The translations under genes were made by a program, and so were the position numbers. A stretch of 64,000 nt of DNA from an uncultured Eubacteriales bacterium (lineage in GTDB: Bacteria; Bacillota; Clostridia; Oscillospirales; Acutalibacteraceae), in NCBI GenBank assembly GCA_934456435.1, contig CAKSHH010000009.1, positions 1 through 64,000 on the forward strand, given 5' to 3'. The notes under the pieces were generated by a model. That model was given only the letters and a program-made list of their open reading frames with translations, was not told the DNA's origin and did no database searches. Position 1 is the stretch's first letter. Each line of letters begins with the position of its first letter. This document shows, one piece after another, positions 45,616 through 52,699 of the stretch.

Positions 45616-46635
45616 ATGAGGCTGAGTTTTATTGTGCCGGTGTATAATGTCGAAAAATATCTTCGCCAATGTGTCGATTCAATTTTGAGTCAGACCTTTG
45701 ATGACTATGAAATAATACTGGTCGATGACGCTTCACCGGATTCCTGTCCGGCAATATGTGACGAATACGCAGAAAAATATCCTGACACCGTAAAGGTTAT
45801 ACATCAGGAGAATAAGGGTCTTGCAGGTGCAAGAAATACGGGATTAAAACAGGCTCAGGGAGATTACATCTGTTTTTTTGACAGCGATGATTTCTTCATA
45901 GCTGACGGAATTTCGGAAATCTATGAAAAAGCAAAGGCGCTTGACGTTGACATTCTGCAAAACTCATTTATTACCTATGACGAAATGAAAAATTGCCAAA
46001 GCACAACTCTTTCCGCATTTGAAGTCGGAAAGATCTATTCACATAGTGAAATGCAAAAAAAGGTTTGCACTTCAACAACGGAACGCTCAACGATATTTGT
46101 ATGGCGAAATCTTTATAAGTGCAGTTTTCTTAAAAAAAATAAAATTATCTTTGATGAAAAGCTCAGGATGATAGAGGATTCGCCTTTTAACACACTTGCT
46201 TTTATGCGGGCAGAAAAATTTGCCGCTGTCAATAAACCGATTTATGCTTACAGAATCAGAAACAACAGCTTGCAGAGAAAGCAGTATGTGAGCGACTATG
46301 ATAAAATACTGGAGTATCAATGGAATCTGAGAAGAAAGATATTCAAAGAAAACTCAGATAATGATAACCTATTTTATACCGATTTTGCAGAATATATGAT
46401 TAAGGCAAATCTGCCGATGCTTCTTTCCAACATCTATCACAGCGATGCAGGGGATAAATATGCGGTGCTCAGGCGAATCGGTGATTCCGAGATGATGCGA
46501 AAATCCTTCGAGGACTACGACATCAACGCTTTCAAATCAAAATCGCTTGATTGGTGGATGACATTGTTTGTAAAGAAAAGGTGGTATCTGCCGGCGCATT
46601 TCCTTTGCAAGAGAGTTTTGTATAAAAATAAATAA
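45616..46635 (+). CDS. Family 2 glycosyltransferase
   Basis: This 339-residue protein starts at ATG 45616, behind AGGAGG; an upstream in-frame extension is hydrophobic and unlikely. The GT-A fold begins LSFIVPVYNVEKYLRQCVDS. The sequence VDDASPDSC binds the nucleotide sugar, and FDSDDFF holds the DXD-type metal site. The C-terminal half is helical, as in enzymes acting on capsular or teichoic glycans. It has its own promoter and terminator; the sugar is unknown. Confidence 0.9.
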   Translation: MRLSFIVPVYNVEKYLRQCVDSILSQTFDDYEIILVDDASPDSCPAICDEYAEKYPDTVKVIHQENKGLAGARNTGLKQAQGDYICFFDSDDFFIADGISEIYEKAKALDVDILQNSFITYDEMKNCQSTTLSAFEVGKIYSHSEMQKKVCTSTTERSTIFVWRNLYKCSFLKKNKIIFDEKLRMIEDSPFNTLAFMRAEKFAAVNKPIYAYRIRNNSLQRKQYVSDYDKILEYQWNLRRKIFKENSDNDNLFYTDFAEYMIKANLPMLLSNIYHSDAGDKYAVLRRIGDSEMMRKSFEDYDINAFKSKSLDWWMTLFVKKRWYLPAHFLCKRVLYKNK

Positions 46636-46643
46636 GTATACGA

Positions 46644-46684
46644 TGAAGCCGTGTTTCTTTCAAAGAGACACGGCTTCGTTTCTT
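46644..46684 (+). terminator. Terminator of the glycosyltransferase gene
   Basis: GAAGCCGTGT pairs with ACACGGCTTC, inner TCTTT/GAGA partly paired, with a short T-rich tail. Confidence 0.75.
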
Positions 46685-46687
46685 AAT

Positions 46688-46720
46688 GTGACAAAAAACG
46701 CGATTCAAAGGAAGTATAAT
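46688..46720 (+). promoter_or_regulatory. Possible spoIIG promoter with long spacer
   Basis: GTGACA (46688-46693) and TATAAT (46715-46720) are 21 bases apart. The spoIIG promoter of Bacillus also has an over-long spacer and needs Spo0A. A clear Spo0A box was not seen. Confidence 0.4.
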
Positions 46721-46739
46721 CCTTCTTGAGGTGGTGGGG

Positions 46740-47813
46740 TTGGTAGTTTACGTTGATGTGCTGACGGTGATAAACCTGTTCGTCAATTACGCGCTGCTTT
46801 TGTGTTCGTCTTTAATAATGAAAATGAGGATTTCAAATGTGAAACTCCTGCTCGGAGCACTTGTTGGCAGTCTTTACGGCTTGGCCATTTTCCTGCCGCA
46901 GGCAGCGTGGTACCTTGAACTGCTTATGAGAGTGGGTTCAGGTGCTCTGATCGTGCTGATATCGTTCGGCTATAAGAATATGCGTAGATTTATGCGCTGT
47001 TTCTTCACTTTTTTTGCAGTCACAGCGGCGTTCGGCGGAATTATGCTCGCCCTTTGGCTCACGGTTGCTCCGACCGGAATGTTATACAACAACGGTGCCG
47101 TTTACTTCGACATTGATATATCGGTGCTTGCTGTTTCGACGGTTATCTGTTTCACTTTGGTCAGCGTTGTTTCAAAAATAATCGGACGCAAGGCTCCTGC
47201 CAATTCGGTTTATAACCTCACTCTCACCGCAGGCGGAAAAAGAATTTCGGGCGTTGCGCTGTGCGATACGGGCAATTCACTCTGCGAGAGCTTCAGCGGG
47301 TATCCGGTCGTCATCGGCGAATACGACACACTTACCTCAGTTTTGCCGCAGAGCATAATAAACTATTATGAAAATCCGACAGGTGCGGCGAATGCGGAAA
47401 ATCTCAGAGTGGTTGTATACAAGACGGTTGCCGACGTCGGCATACTGCCTGCTTTCAGACCGGACAGCATAGAGCTTTCGTCGATAGACAAAAAAATAAA
47501 GACCGATGAGGTCTATATAGCCGTGACGCGGAATCGGCTCGGCGGCGGTGAATTTGATTTTATACTTAATCCAAAGCTTTTTGACGGGGAGAAGAACTAT
47601 GAAGATAATAAAGAAAATAAAAGAATTGCTGCTGAGGCTCAGGGCGGGCGGAACGGTGCACTATGTAAACGGTCCCGAAATGCTTCCCGCTCCTCTGTCA
47701 AAGCAGGAGGAGCAGAGAATAATCGGGGAAATAGCGGCAGGAAACGACAGCGTAAGGGAAAAGCTGATAGTTCACAACCTGAGGCTCGTGGTGTACATAG
47801 CCAAAAAGTTTGA
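46740..47813 (+). CDS. spoIIGA: Sigma-E processing peptidase SpoIIGA
   Basis: The protein is best read from TTG 46740, since GAGGTGG lies six bases upstream. About five membrane helices are followed by an aspartic-protease-like domain whose active site is CDTGNS. It cleaves the pro-peptide from pro-sigma-E in the mother cell. The usual end (FILNPKLF) is reached just before the sigE start, but no stop follows. The frame continues for another roughly 75 basic, low-complexity residues, 215 bases into sigE. The long overlap is odd. Confidence 0.88.
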   Translation: MVVYVDVLTVINLFVNYALLLCSSLIMKMRISNVKLLLGALVGSLYGLAIFLPQAAWYLELLMRVGSGALIVLISFGYKNMRRFMRCFFTFFAVTAAFGGIMLALWLTVAPTGMLYNNGAVYFDIDISVLAVSTVICFTLVSVVSKIIGRKAPANSVYNLTLTAGGKRISGVALCDTGNSLCESFSGYPVVIGEYDTLTSVLPQSIINYYENPTGAANAENLRVVVYKTVADVGILPAFRPDSIELSSIDKKIKTDEVYIAVTRNRLGGGEFDFILNPKLFDGEKNYEDNKENKRIAAEAQGGRNGALCKRSRNASRSSVKAGGAENNRGNSGRKRQRKGKADSSQPEARGVHSQKV

Positions 47814-48306
47814 AAATTCGGGCGTTGGAATTGAAGATCTTGTTTCAATCGGAACGATAGGACTGATAAAGGCGGTAAACACATTCTGTCCGGAAAAGAA
47901 TATAAAGCTTGCGACCTATGCGTCCCGATGCATTGAAAACGAAATACTGATGCACCTGAGAAAGACGGGTTCGCAGCGCAACGAGATTTCAATTGACGAA
48001 CCGCTGAATGTGGATTGGGACGGAAATGAACTGCTGCTTTCCGACATTTTGGGAAGTGAGCCTGACATTATCAACCGCGATATTGAGCTTGAGGACGAAA
48101 AAAATCTTCTGCTCAAAACAATAGATATGATGGGTGAACGTGAAAAAGCCATAATGTCGATGCGATTCGGACTGAACGGACAGCGTGAGCACACTCAGAA
48201 AGAGGTCGCGGATCTGCTCGGAATATCTCAGAGCTATATTTCACGTCTCGAAAAGAAAATTATTGTCAAGCTGAAAAAAGAAATCGAGAAAGCGACAACC
48301 GTTTGA
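47599..48306 (+). CDS. sigE: RNA polymerase sporulation sigma factor sigma-E
   Basis: This 235-residue protein starts at ATG 47599 behind GGGGAG. A short basic amphipathic pro-peptide (KIIKKIKELLLRLRAG) is followed by region 2 (EKLIVHNLRLVVYIAKKF, GIEDLVSIGTIGLIKAV and KNIKLATYASRCIENEI) and region 4 with a C-terminal HTH (KEVADLLGISQSYISRLEKK). It directs early mother-cell transcription in sporulation. Its position behind spoIIGA separates it from sigma-G, sigma-F and sigma-K. Confidence 0.95.
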   Translation: MKIIKKIKELLLRLRAGGTVHYVNGPEMLPAPLSKQEEQRIIGEIAAGNDSVREKLIVHNLRLVVYIAKKFENSGVGIEDLVSIGTIGLIKAVNTFCPEKNIKLATYASRCIENEILMHLRKTGSQRNEISIDEPLNVDWDGNELLLSDILGSEPDIINRDIELEDEKNLLLKTIDMMGEREKAIMSMRFGLNGQREHTQKEVADLLGISQSYISRLEKKIIVKLKKEIEKATTV

Positions 48307-48310
48307 ATGT

Positions 48311-48327
48311 TAAGGTAATACCGCACA
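48311..48327. repeat. Solo end of the ATPase-operon repeat element
   Basis: AAGGTAATACCGCACA between two convergent genes matches the terminal inverted repeat of the 41020-41181 element. Confidence 0.5.
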
Positions 48328-48335
48328 TTTGGGGC

Positions 48336-49346
48336 TTAAAGCTTCATGAAATTAAAACTGCCGTTGTAGCACACGTCGAGAATATCGCGCGAGATGTGCG
48401 TGTTCTCGCAGAAGGCTTTGTAAATATCCCGTTCGGGGCGTATGGCGGCAATACAGCGCGGAATGTTCAAAGCCGCCTGAACCGAGCGGACGCGGTTTGT
48501 CAGTCTTTCGACAGAGTCGGATGGTGCTTCTCCCGAACGGCAAAGTCCCACAGCACGGCAAAGCTCAACAAATATGTCGCTTTTGTAAAGGTCTATCAGT
48601 TCGGGAATACAAATTGCGGCGGATGTCTGCTTTGATATGCCGAGCTGTGCAAAGAATCCCGTCACATCGTCAAGGATCGAATCGTTCAGAGAAAGCATAT
48701 TCCTGTGGGCGAGAACAGCGCAGTACATTGAATACTGTAATTTTTGAAGAGATTTACAGTTGCCGCGGTAAGCACCGACAATGTTATTAAGAATTTCCGA
48801 GGCTCCCGTCAGCGCGAGCGAAAAAATGACGCTGTTTTCGCAGGATATCATCGCGTCAACGGCATAGCCGAAGCAGGAAAAAGCATCGTAAGCGACGGCA
48901 CCCGAATCAATATATTTGGTAAATTCAGGCTCAAGGACAGTCTCCGACGGCGATTTCCTGTATGTTCTGTATCGGGCTTCGTCAAAGTCTGTCATTGAGC
49001 ATGAGGAAAAATACGGTACGGCGGCAAAATCCACACCGCTCTGGTATGATAAAAGCATCGCGGAGTCAATGAGCTCTGCGCTTCCGACGGCAATTATCCT
49101 GTCAATGTCGCAGGAGGAAATATGTTTGATTGCGCCGTCGCGGATTTCACCGAAGCTCTGACCGACAATGCATTCAACATTGGGTATTTTTTCGCGGAGC
49201 GTTTGCTCAAATTCCTTTAAAATGCCCTGCTTTTCGGGCAGACCTCCGTTCGATATAATCAGAATGCTCTCAAATCCGCTTTGTGCGAAGGTTTTTACCG
49301 ATTCGTCGCCGAAAATGATTCGCTGCGGAAGATATATTTCAGACAT
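48336..49346 (-). CDS. Iron-containing alcohol dehydrogenase-like protein, degenerate
   Basis: This 336-residue protein has the dehydroquinate-synthase/Fe-ADH plan: an N-terminal nucleotide-binding half (AVGSAELIDSAMLLSY, corresponding to GGGSxID, then VPYFSSCSMTDFDEARY) and a helical C-terminal half. Where active enzymes have the metal motif DAxxHAIE, it reads DAFSCFGYA, so the first His ligand is Cys158. A clean second His pair is not obvious. It is alone and convergent with sigE. Its substrate is unknown, and it may not be a metal-dependent enzyme. Confidence 0.65.
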   Translation of the reverse strand: MSEIYLPQRIIFGDESVKTFAQSGFESILIISNGGLPEKQGILKEFEQTLREKIPNVECIVGQSFGEIRDGAIKHISSCDIDRIIAVGSAELIDSAMLLSYQSGVDFAAVPYFSSCSMTDFDEARYRTYRKSPSETVLEPEFTKYIDSGAVAYDAFSCFGYAVDAMISCENSVIFSLALTGASEILNNIVGAYRGNCKSLQKLQYSMYCAVLAHRNMLSLNDSILDDVTGFFAQLGISKQTSAAICIPELIDLYKSDIFVELCRAVGLCRSGEAPSDSVERLTNRVRSVQAALNIPRCIAAIRPERDIYKAFCENTHISRDILDVCYNGSFNFMKL

Positions 49347-49483
49347 AATATCACCTTTCCTTTTGCTTTATTATTATCAGCGAAAGGGATAATATTCCGA
49401 AAAATGTTTAAAGAACGGCATAGCTGTCCAAAATATGATAAAGCAACCGCCGGCGGGCGGCAATTATCAAAAAGGGTGGTTAT

Positions 49484-49798
49484 ATGAAAAGGTATAAGAG
49501 TCAGTTTATGAGAATAACGGATGTTTTCATCGGTTTAACGGTTATCATAACGGCGGCTATGCTGGTTGCTTCGGGATTGGCGGTGACGAAAATAAACACA
49601 GAGTATATGGAAACAGGCGTCAGAGCCGTCAAAATAGTCGCCGAAAGGGAAAATGAAGAGATATTTTTCAGTATGAACGAGAAGAAATTTTCTGCGCCCG
49701 AAAAGCTGGGACAAAGGCTTGCAAAGGCGGCTTATTTTCTGCCCGCGCCGTTGAACACGGTGGTTTATTTTATTGATAAAATAAGTGAGCTGAATTGA
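49484..49798 (+). CDS. Small single-helix membrane protein, unknown
   Basis: This 104-residue protein has one membrane helix (about 13-35) and a charged, partly helical C-terminal part. A ribosome binding site (AAAGGGTGG) precedes it, and a terminator overlaps its end, so it is likely real. I do not recognise the family. Confidence 0.6.
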   Translation: MKRYKSQFMRITDVFIGLTVIITAAMLVASGLAVTKINTEYMETGVRAVKIVAERENEEIFFSMNEKKFSAPEKLGQRLAKAAYFLPAPLNTVVYFIDKISELN

Positions 49799-49811
49799 CA
49801 GCTCACTTTTA
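49783..49811 (+). terminator. Terminator overlapping the end of the small membrane protein
   Basis: AAGTGAGCT (49783-49791) pairs with AGCTCACTT (49800-49808), followed by T-rich sequence. Confidence 0.8.
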
Positions 49812-49862
49812 ATGTGTATTGAGATTTATATAATTCGCTTTGTTTTTTTGCTGATTTTCCTT

Positions 49863-49982
49863 GCCTCCCTTGCAGGGGAGGTGGCGTTTGCGCCGAAGTC
49901 GGAGGGGTTGAATTAAGTTTCATCAAACTTTCAAGCAAAACCCCTCAGTCGGCTGCGCCGACAGCTCCCCTACAGGGGCGCC
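49863..49982. repeat. Inverted repeat of the CTCCCCT..AGGGGAG kind
   Basis: Two arms of about 45 bases, CTCCCTTGCAGGGGAGG..GGAGGGGTT and AACCCCTC..AGCTCCCCTACAGGGGC, face each other across about 35 bases. No ORF is inside. Similar GC-rich palindromes are common in related gut genomes (recalled, not checked here). Confidence 0.75.
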
Positions 49983-50047
49983 TAAATAGTTCCTATAAAA
50001 TTATGGTTTATATTCATATATAAACATTCTCAAAATTCGTTTTTTTT

Positions 50048-50116
50048 CGGCACGATGTAGGCATCACACCCTACGATATAAAGTTCGTCGTAGGGCACGA
50101 TGACCACATTGTGCCG
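50048..50116. repeat. Palindromic repeat, copy 3 (GATGTGGGCATC family)
   Basis: The arms contain CGGCACGATGTAGGCATC and GTAGGGCACGATG..CACATTGTGCCG. It is more diverged than the copies beside pckG. Confidence 0.8.
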
Positions 50117-50156
50117 TTATTCTTTAATTTATAATTGAACAATAACCTGCCGTGAG

Positions 50157-50351
50157 TTAGCCTTTAAACAGGTCTCTGTACGATACATGAAGTGCCTCGC
50201 AAAGCTGGTTAATTCTTCTAAACGGCGGTTTAGCCGTTCCTCTTTCATAGTGGGCAATGCAGGTTCGGTGTATTCCGAGAATATCGGCAAGCTCCTGTTG
50301 AGTATAGCCCATGTTTTTTCGTGCTTCTTTGATTTTTACAGCAAAACTCAT
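50157..50351 (-). CDS. XRE-family small HTH regulator
   Basis: This 64-residue protein is a single HTH_3 domain: MGYTQQELADILGIHRTCIAHYERGTAKP. The start is ATG 50351; GGGGGG lies upstream. Directly before that site is a terminator hairpin that ends the structured RNA at 50365-50527. Expression should therefore depend on read-through of that terminator, or on a start inside. No toxin or other partner is adjacent. DNA target unknown. Confidence 0.85.
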   Translation of the reverse strand: MSFAVKIKEARKNMGYTQQELADILGIHRTCIAHYERGTAKPPFRRINQLCEALHVSYRDLFKG

Positions 50352-50364
50352 TTTAATTCCCCCC

Positions 50365-50527
50365 AAAATAAAAAGTGCGCAGCCGAAGCCACGCACAAAA
50401 AAACACATAGCTCGGTTGCGCCACACAACTTCCGGATACAACATGTATGCAGAAAAAGAGCTTGTGCTTTTTATCATGATGATAAAAAGCTACATGTATA
50501 GTGTATCCGAATATTAAGTTGTGTGGC
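50365..50527 (-). ncRNA. Structured RNA copy A, ending in a terminator before the XRE gene
   Basis: Read on the minus strand: a -10 box (50540-50535), then P1 (GCCACACAACTT/AAGTTGTGTGGC, 50516-50527 with 50420-50431), P2 (CGGATACA/TGTATCCG, 8 bp), P3 (ACATGTA/TACATGT, 7 bp) and P4 (CTTTTTATC/GATAAAAAG, 9 bp), with a 19-base bulge on one side only between P3 and P4. It ends in GTGCGTGGCTTCGGCTGCGC and a T-run (hairpin 50375-50396). Copy B keeps the architecture with other bases. Confidence 0.7.
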
Positions 50528-50534
50528 AAAAAAC

Positions 50535-50588
50535 ATTATACCATATTATATAAAAAAATCCAGCCCTATTTATATTTTTCTTTCGACA
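50535..50588 (-). promoter_or_regulatory. Promoter region of RNA copy A
   Basis: TATAAT (50540-50535) with a TGGATT-like -35 about 16 bases upstream, inside a block (CGAAAGAAAAATATAAATAG and GGGCTGGATTTTT) that is conserved in front of copy B. Confidence 0.55.
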
Positions 50589-50593
50589 AAAAT

Positions 50594-50713
50594 TTACAGA
50601 TTTTGTAAATTACGGCGAATATTTCCCGATAGTACCTCGTTGGATGGAGTTAAGAAACTGCGGAAATAGCTATAAATTCTCGGTGCTTCTTTGATTTTTA
50701 CAGCAAAACTCAT
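50594..50713 (-). pseudogene. Truncated start of a second XRE gene (after RNA copy B)
   Basis: ATG 50713 opens with MSFAVKIKEA, identical to the first ten residues of the intact XRE gene, and then runs into unrelated sequence (PRIYSYFRSFL) to a stop at 50594. The rest of the HTH is lost; copy A follows at once. It is the remnant of a tandem duplication. Confidence 0.75.
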
Positions 50714-50727
50714 TTTAAATTCCCCCA

Positions 50728-50885
50728 AAAATAAAAAGTGCGCAGCCGAAGCCACGCACAAAAAATACATGACTCCATTGCTGCAACACAAATCAATCCC
50801 ACATAAAGCGTGTGAAAGCGAGCCTGTATTTTTATCGGAAGATAAAAATACACACTTAATGTGGGCAGTATTAGATTTGTGTTGC
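50728..50885 (-). ncRNA. Structured RNA copy B
   Basis: P1 GCAACACAAATC/GATTTGTGTTGC (50874-50885 with 50783-50794), P2 CCCACAT/ATGTGGG (50859-50865 with 50798-50804), P3 GTGTG/CACAC (50810-50814 with 50851-50855) and P4 TATTTTTATC/GATAAAAATA (50841-50850 with 50827-50836), a one-sided 12-base bulge, then the same terminator hairpin (50738-50759). The -10 box is at 50897-50892. Helix bases differ from copy A but pairing is kept. Confidence 0.7.
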
Positions 50886-50954
50886 GACATTATTATATCA
50901 TTTCACAAATGAAAAATCCAGCCCTATTTATATTTTTCTTTCGACAAAAAATTA

Positions 50955-50982
50955 CAGACTTCGTCACCTGCGGCGAAGTCTG
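50955..50982 (-). terminator. Terminator of the dpaAB-small ORF operon
   Basis: CAGACTTCG (50955-50963) pairs with CGAAGTCTG (50974-50982); on the minus strand a TAATTTTTT run follows. It overlaps the stop of the 44-residue ORF. Confidence 0.8.
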
Positions 50983-51098
50983 TTTACAAATGTAATAATG
51001 CCGGCTGTAAGTTTTACAATCGGACTGAGTATTATTATGTTTCTTCTTTCCTCTGCGGTTATCATTTCTTCATCTAATTCGTCTGAGCCGCGCATCAT
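50964..51098 (-). CDS. 44-residue ORF downstream of dpaB
   Basis: MMRGSDELDEEM and the following residues form a charged N-terminal half, then an amphipathic or weakly membrane-like stretch (IIILSPIVKLTAGIITFVN) and a basic tail RLRRR. AAAAGGAGAAT before the ATG is a strong ribosome binding site, and a terminator overlaps the stop. It is 56 bases after dpaB on the same strand. No family recognised. A second ATG (51095) is also possible. Confidence 0.6.
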   Translation of the reverse strand: MMRGSDELDEEMITAEERRNIIILSPIVKLTAGIITFVNRLRRR

Positions 51099-51154
51099 AT
51101 TCTCCTTTTCAAAAGCAATTCGGTTTATTATTCACCGCTTTTGCCTGCAAGTAT

Positions 51155-51733
51155 TCAGAGATTACGAAAAATTATCGGGCGGAGCTGGTCTCCTTTCAAT
51201 GCCGCTTCGACGGATTCGGGTATGAGTGCAAAATCCGCCGTGATGGAGCGCGGCTTTTTCTCCGGATCGTCCTGTCTGAACGGGACGAGATAGACGTTGC
51301 GGTAATTGAGCAGATTCCCGATGTTTTTCGCCGCACCGGACAGCCCGTCGTTGGTTGAGACCGCCAGCACGACGGGTCTGCCGTTTCTGAGATGCGACTT
51401 TGCCGCCATTGTTACGGGAGTGTCGGTTATGCCGACGGAGAGCTTGGCAGCCGTGTTTCCCGTGCACGGGGCAACGACCAAAACGTCCAGCATCTTTTTC
51501 GGCCCTATCGGTTCTGCCTGCGGTATTGTGTGCAGTATTTCATGCTTGCATATATTTTCGATTCTGTCCCTGAACGATTTTGCCGTTCCGAATCGGGTAT
51601 CTGTGTTATAAGCAATTTGTGACATTATGGGAATCACGTCGTAATTCAGCTTTTTCAGCACCTCTATCTGCGGTATCACTTCTTCAAACGTGCAAAAGGA
51701 ACCGCACAGGGCAAAGCCCACAACCTTATTCAT
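51155..51733 (-). CDS. dpaB: Dipicolinate synthase subunit B
   Basis: This 192-residue flavoprotein-like protein resembles SpoVFB: ALCGSFCTFEEVIPQIEVLK, VVAPCTGNTAAKLSVGITDT and AKSHLRNGRPVVLAVSTNDG. With DpaA it makes dipicolinic acid in the mother cell, which is pumped into the spore with calcium. Its start overlaps dpaA by eight bases. Confidence 0.95.
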   Translation of the reverse strand: MNKVVGFALCGSFCTFEEVIPQIEVLKKLNYDVIPIMSQIAYNTDTRFGTAKSFRDRIENICKHEILHTIPQAEPIGPKKMLDVLVVAPCTGNTAAKLSVGITDTPVTMAAKSHLRNGRPVVLAVSTNDGLSGAAKNIGNLLNYRNVYLVPFRQDDPEKKPRSITADFALIPESVEAALKGDQLRPIIFRNL

Positions 51734-52529
51734 TCTTACCCTCCTTTATTATTTCCGTTACCGTGTCTGCAATGTTTGCGCCCGCGCTGACCGGAGTGAA
51801 CTTTCCGGGCAGGCTCTCGGCAAGAATATATCTGAAATTGAATTTGTCCGTCTTGGTGATGTCGAAGCCGTAGGGCTTGGATGCGATCTCGATATAGAGA
51901 TTGCCGCCCGTCAGCTTTTCGGTAGATTTATCCCCTAATACATTATAAGGCACAGTATTCACAATGACATCAAATTCGCCGATTTTGTCAAAAAATTCTG
52001 CGTAATCAATCGCCGGTACTTTTTCGTTTTCCGAGAGCGCGGCGCTGTAAGCGTTGCGTGACACCGATATGACATCGGCTCCGTTCGCTTTCAGAAGCTT
52101 GCATATCGCTCTGCCGCACCTGCCGTAGCCGAGAACCGCCGCCCTGATTTCGTAAATATCCCTTTCGATGTTTTCAAGTACAAGCCTCAAAGCACCCTGA
52201 GCCGTAAGCCTTGAATTTTTTACAAGGAAGCTTTCGTTGTAGTAGCTGACGGATTTTTCTCCGAACGGGTTATATTTAAGATTGCCGTAGAATACCCTTT
52301 GCTCTTTGCCGAGACGGCTTTTGAGCTCATCTACCGACATACGCGTTCCTGTTATCAGTCCGTTTGCAAGCGTGGGAATCGGCAAAACTATATTTTCATA
52401 AAACGGTATGTTCTTTTCCGCCGTATCGCCGTCACAGCACACGGCAGTAAAGCCTCGGCTTTCCAGTCTGTCACGGCAAGCCTGCATTTTTTTATCATTT
52501 CCGATTATCAAAAATTTCTCTGCCTGCAT
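51726..52529 (-). CDS. dpaA: Dipicolinate synthase subunit A
   Basis: This 267-residue protein starts at ATG 52529, behind GGAGGT. It has an N-terminal domain (PIPTLANGLITGT) and a C-terminal Rossmann NAD(P)-binding domain (AAVLGYGRCGRAICKLLKANG), as in SpoVFA. It oxidises the lysine-pathway intermediate. A sigma-K-type promoter lies upstream. Confidence 0.95.
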   Translation of the reverse strand: MQAEKFLIIGNDKKMQACRDRLESRGFTAVCCDGDTAEKNIPFYENIVLPIPTLANGLITGTRMSVDELKSRLGKEQRVFYGNLKYNPFGEKSVSYYNESFLVKNSRLTAQGALRLVLENIERDIYEIRAAVLGYGRCGRAICKLLKANGADVISVSRNAYSAALSENEKVPAIDYAEFFDKIGEFDVIVNTVPYNVLGDKSTEKLTGGNLYIEIASKPYGFDITKTDKFNFRYILAESLPGKFTPVSAGANIADTVTEIIKEGKNE

Positions 52530-52597
52530 TTTTATTACCTCCAATACAGACTAAGCTACCGAGAGTTCCGCGGTGCGGACGGTTCGGTTAGTCACTA

Positions 52598-52624
52598 TAT
52601 ACTATGATAAAAAAGTGCGCCGGT
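52598..52624 (-). promoter_or_regulatory. Sigma-K-type promoter of dpaAB
   Basis: On the minus strand AC (52624-52623), then exactly 16 bases, then CATAGTATA (52606-52598) match the Bacillus sigma-K consensus AC-N16-CATAnnnTA. In Bacillus the spoVF operon is sigma-K dependent. A sigma-E match is also possible. Confidence 0.7.
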
Positions 52625-52699
52625 GAGAAAATATTTCATTTTACTATTTATTTTTCAGCCTTTATGCCGTATAATGTAATCGGTTAGGAGATGAATACA

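Noticed and set aside
49863..50116. CRISPR array
   Set aside because: The repeats are inverted and few, with no regular direct spacing and no cas genes.
50365..50885. 6S RNA or retron RNA
   Set aside because: The bulge is on one side only, two copies end in their own terminators, and no reverse transcriptase is nearby.
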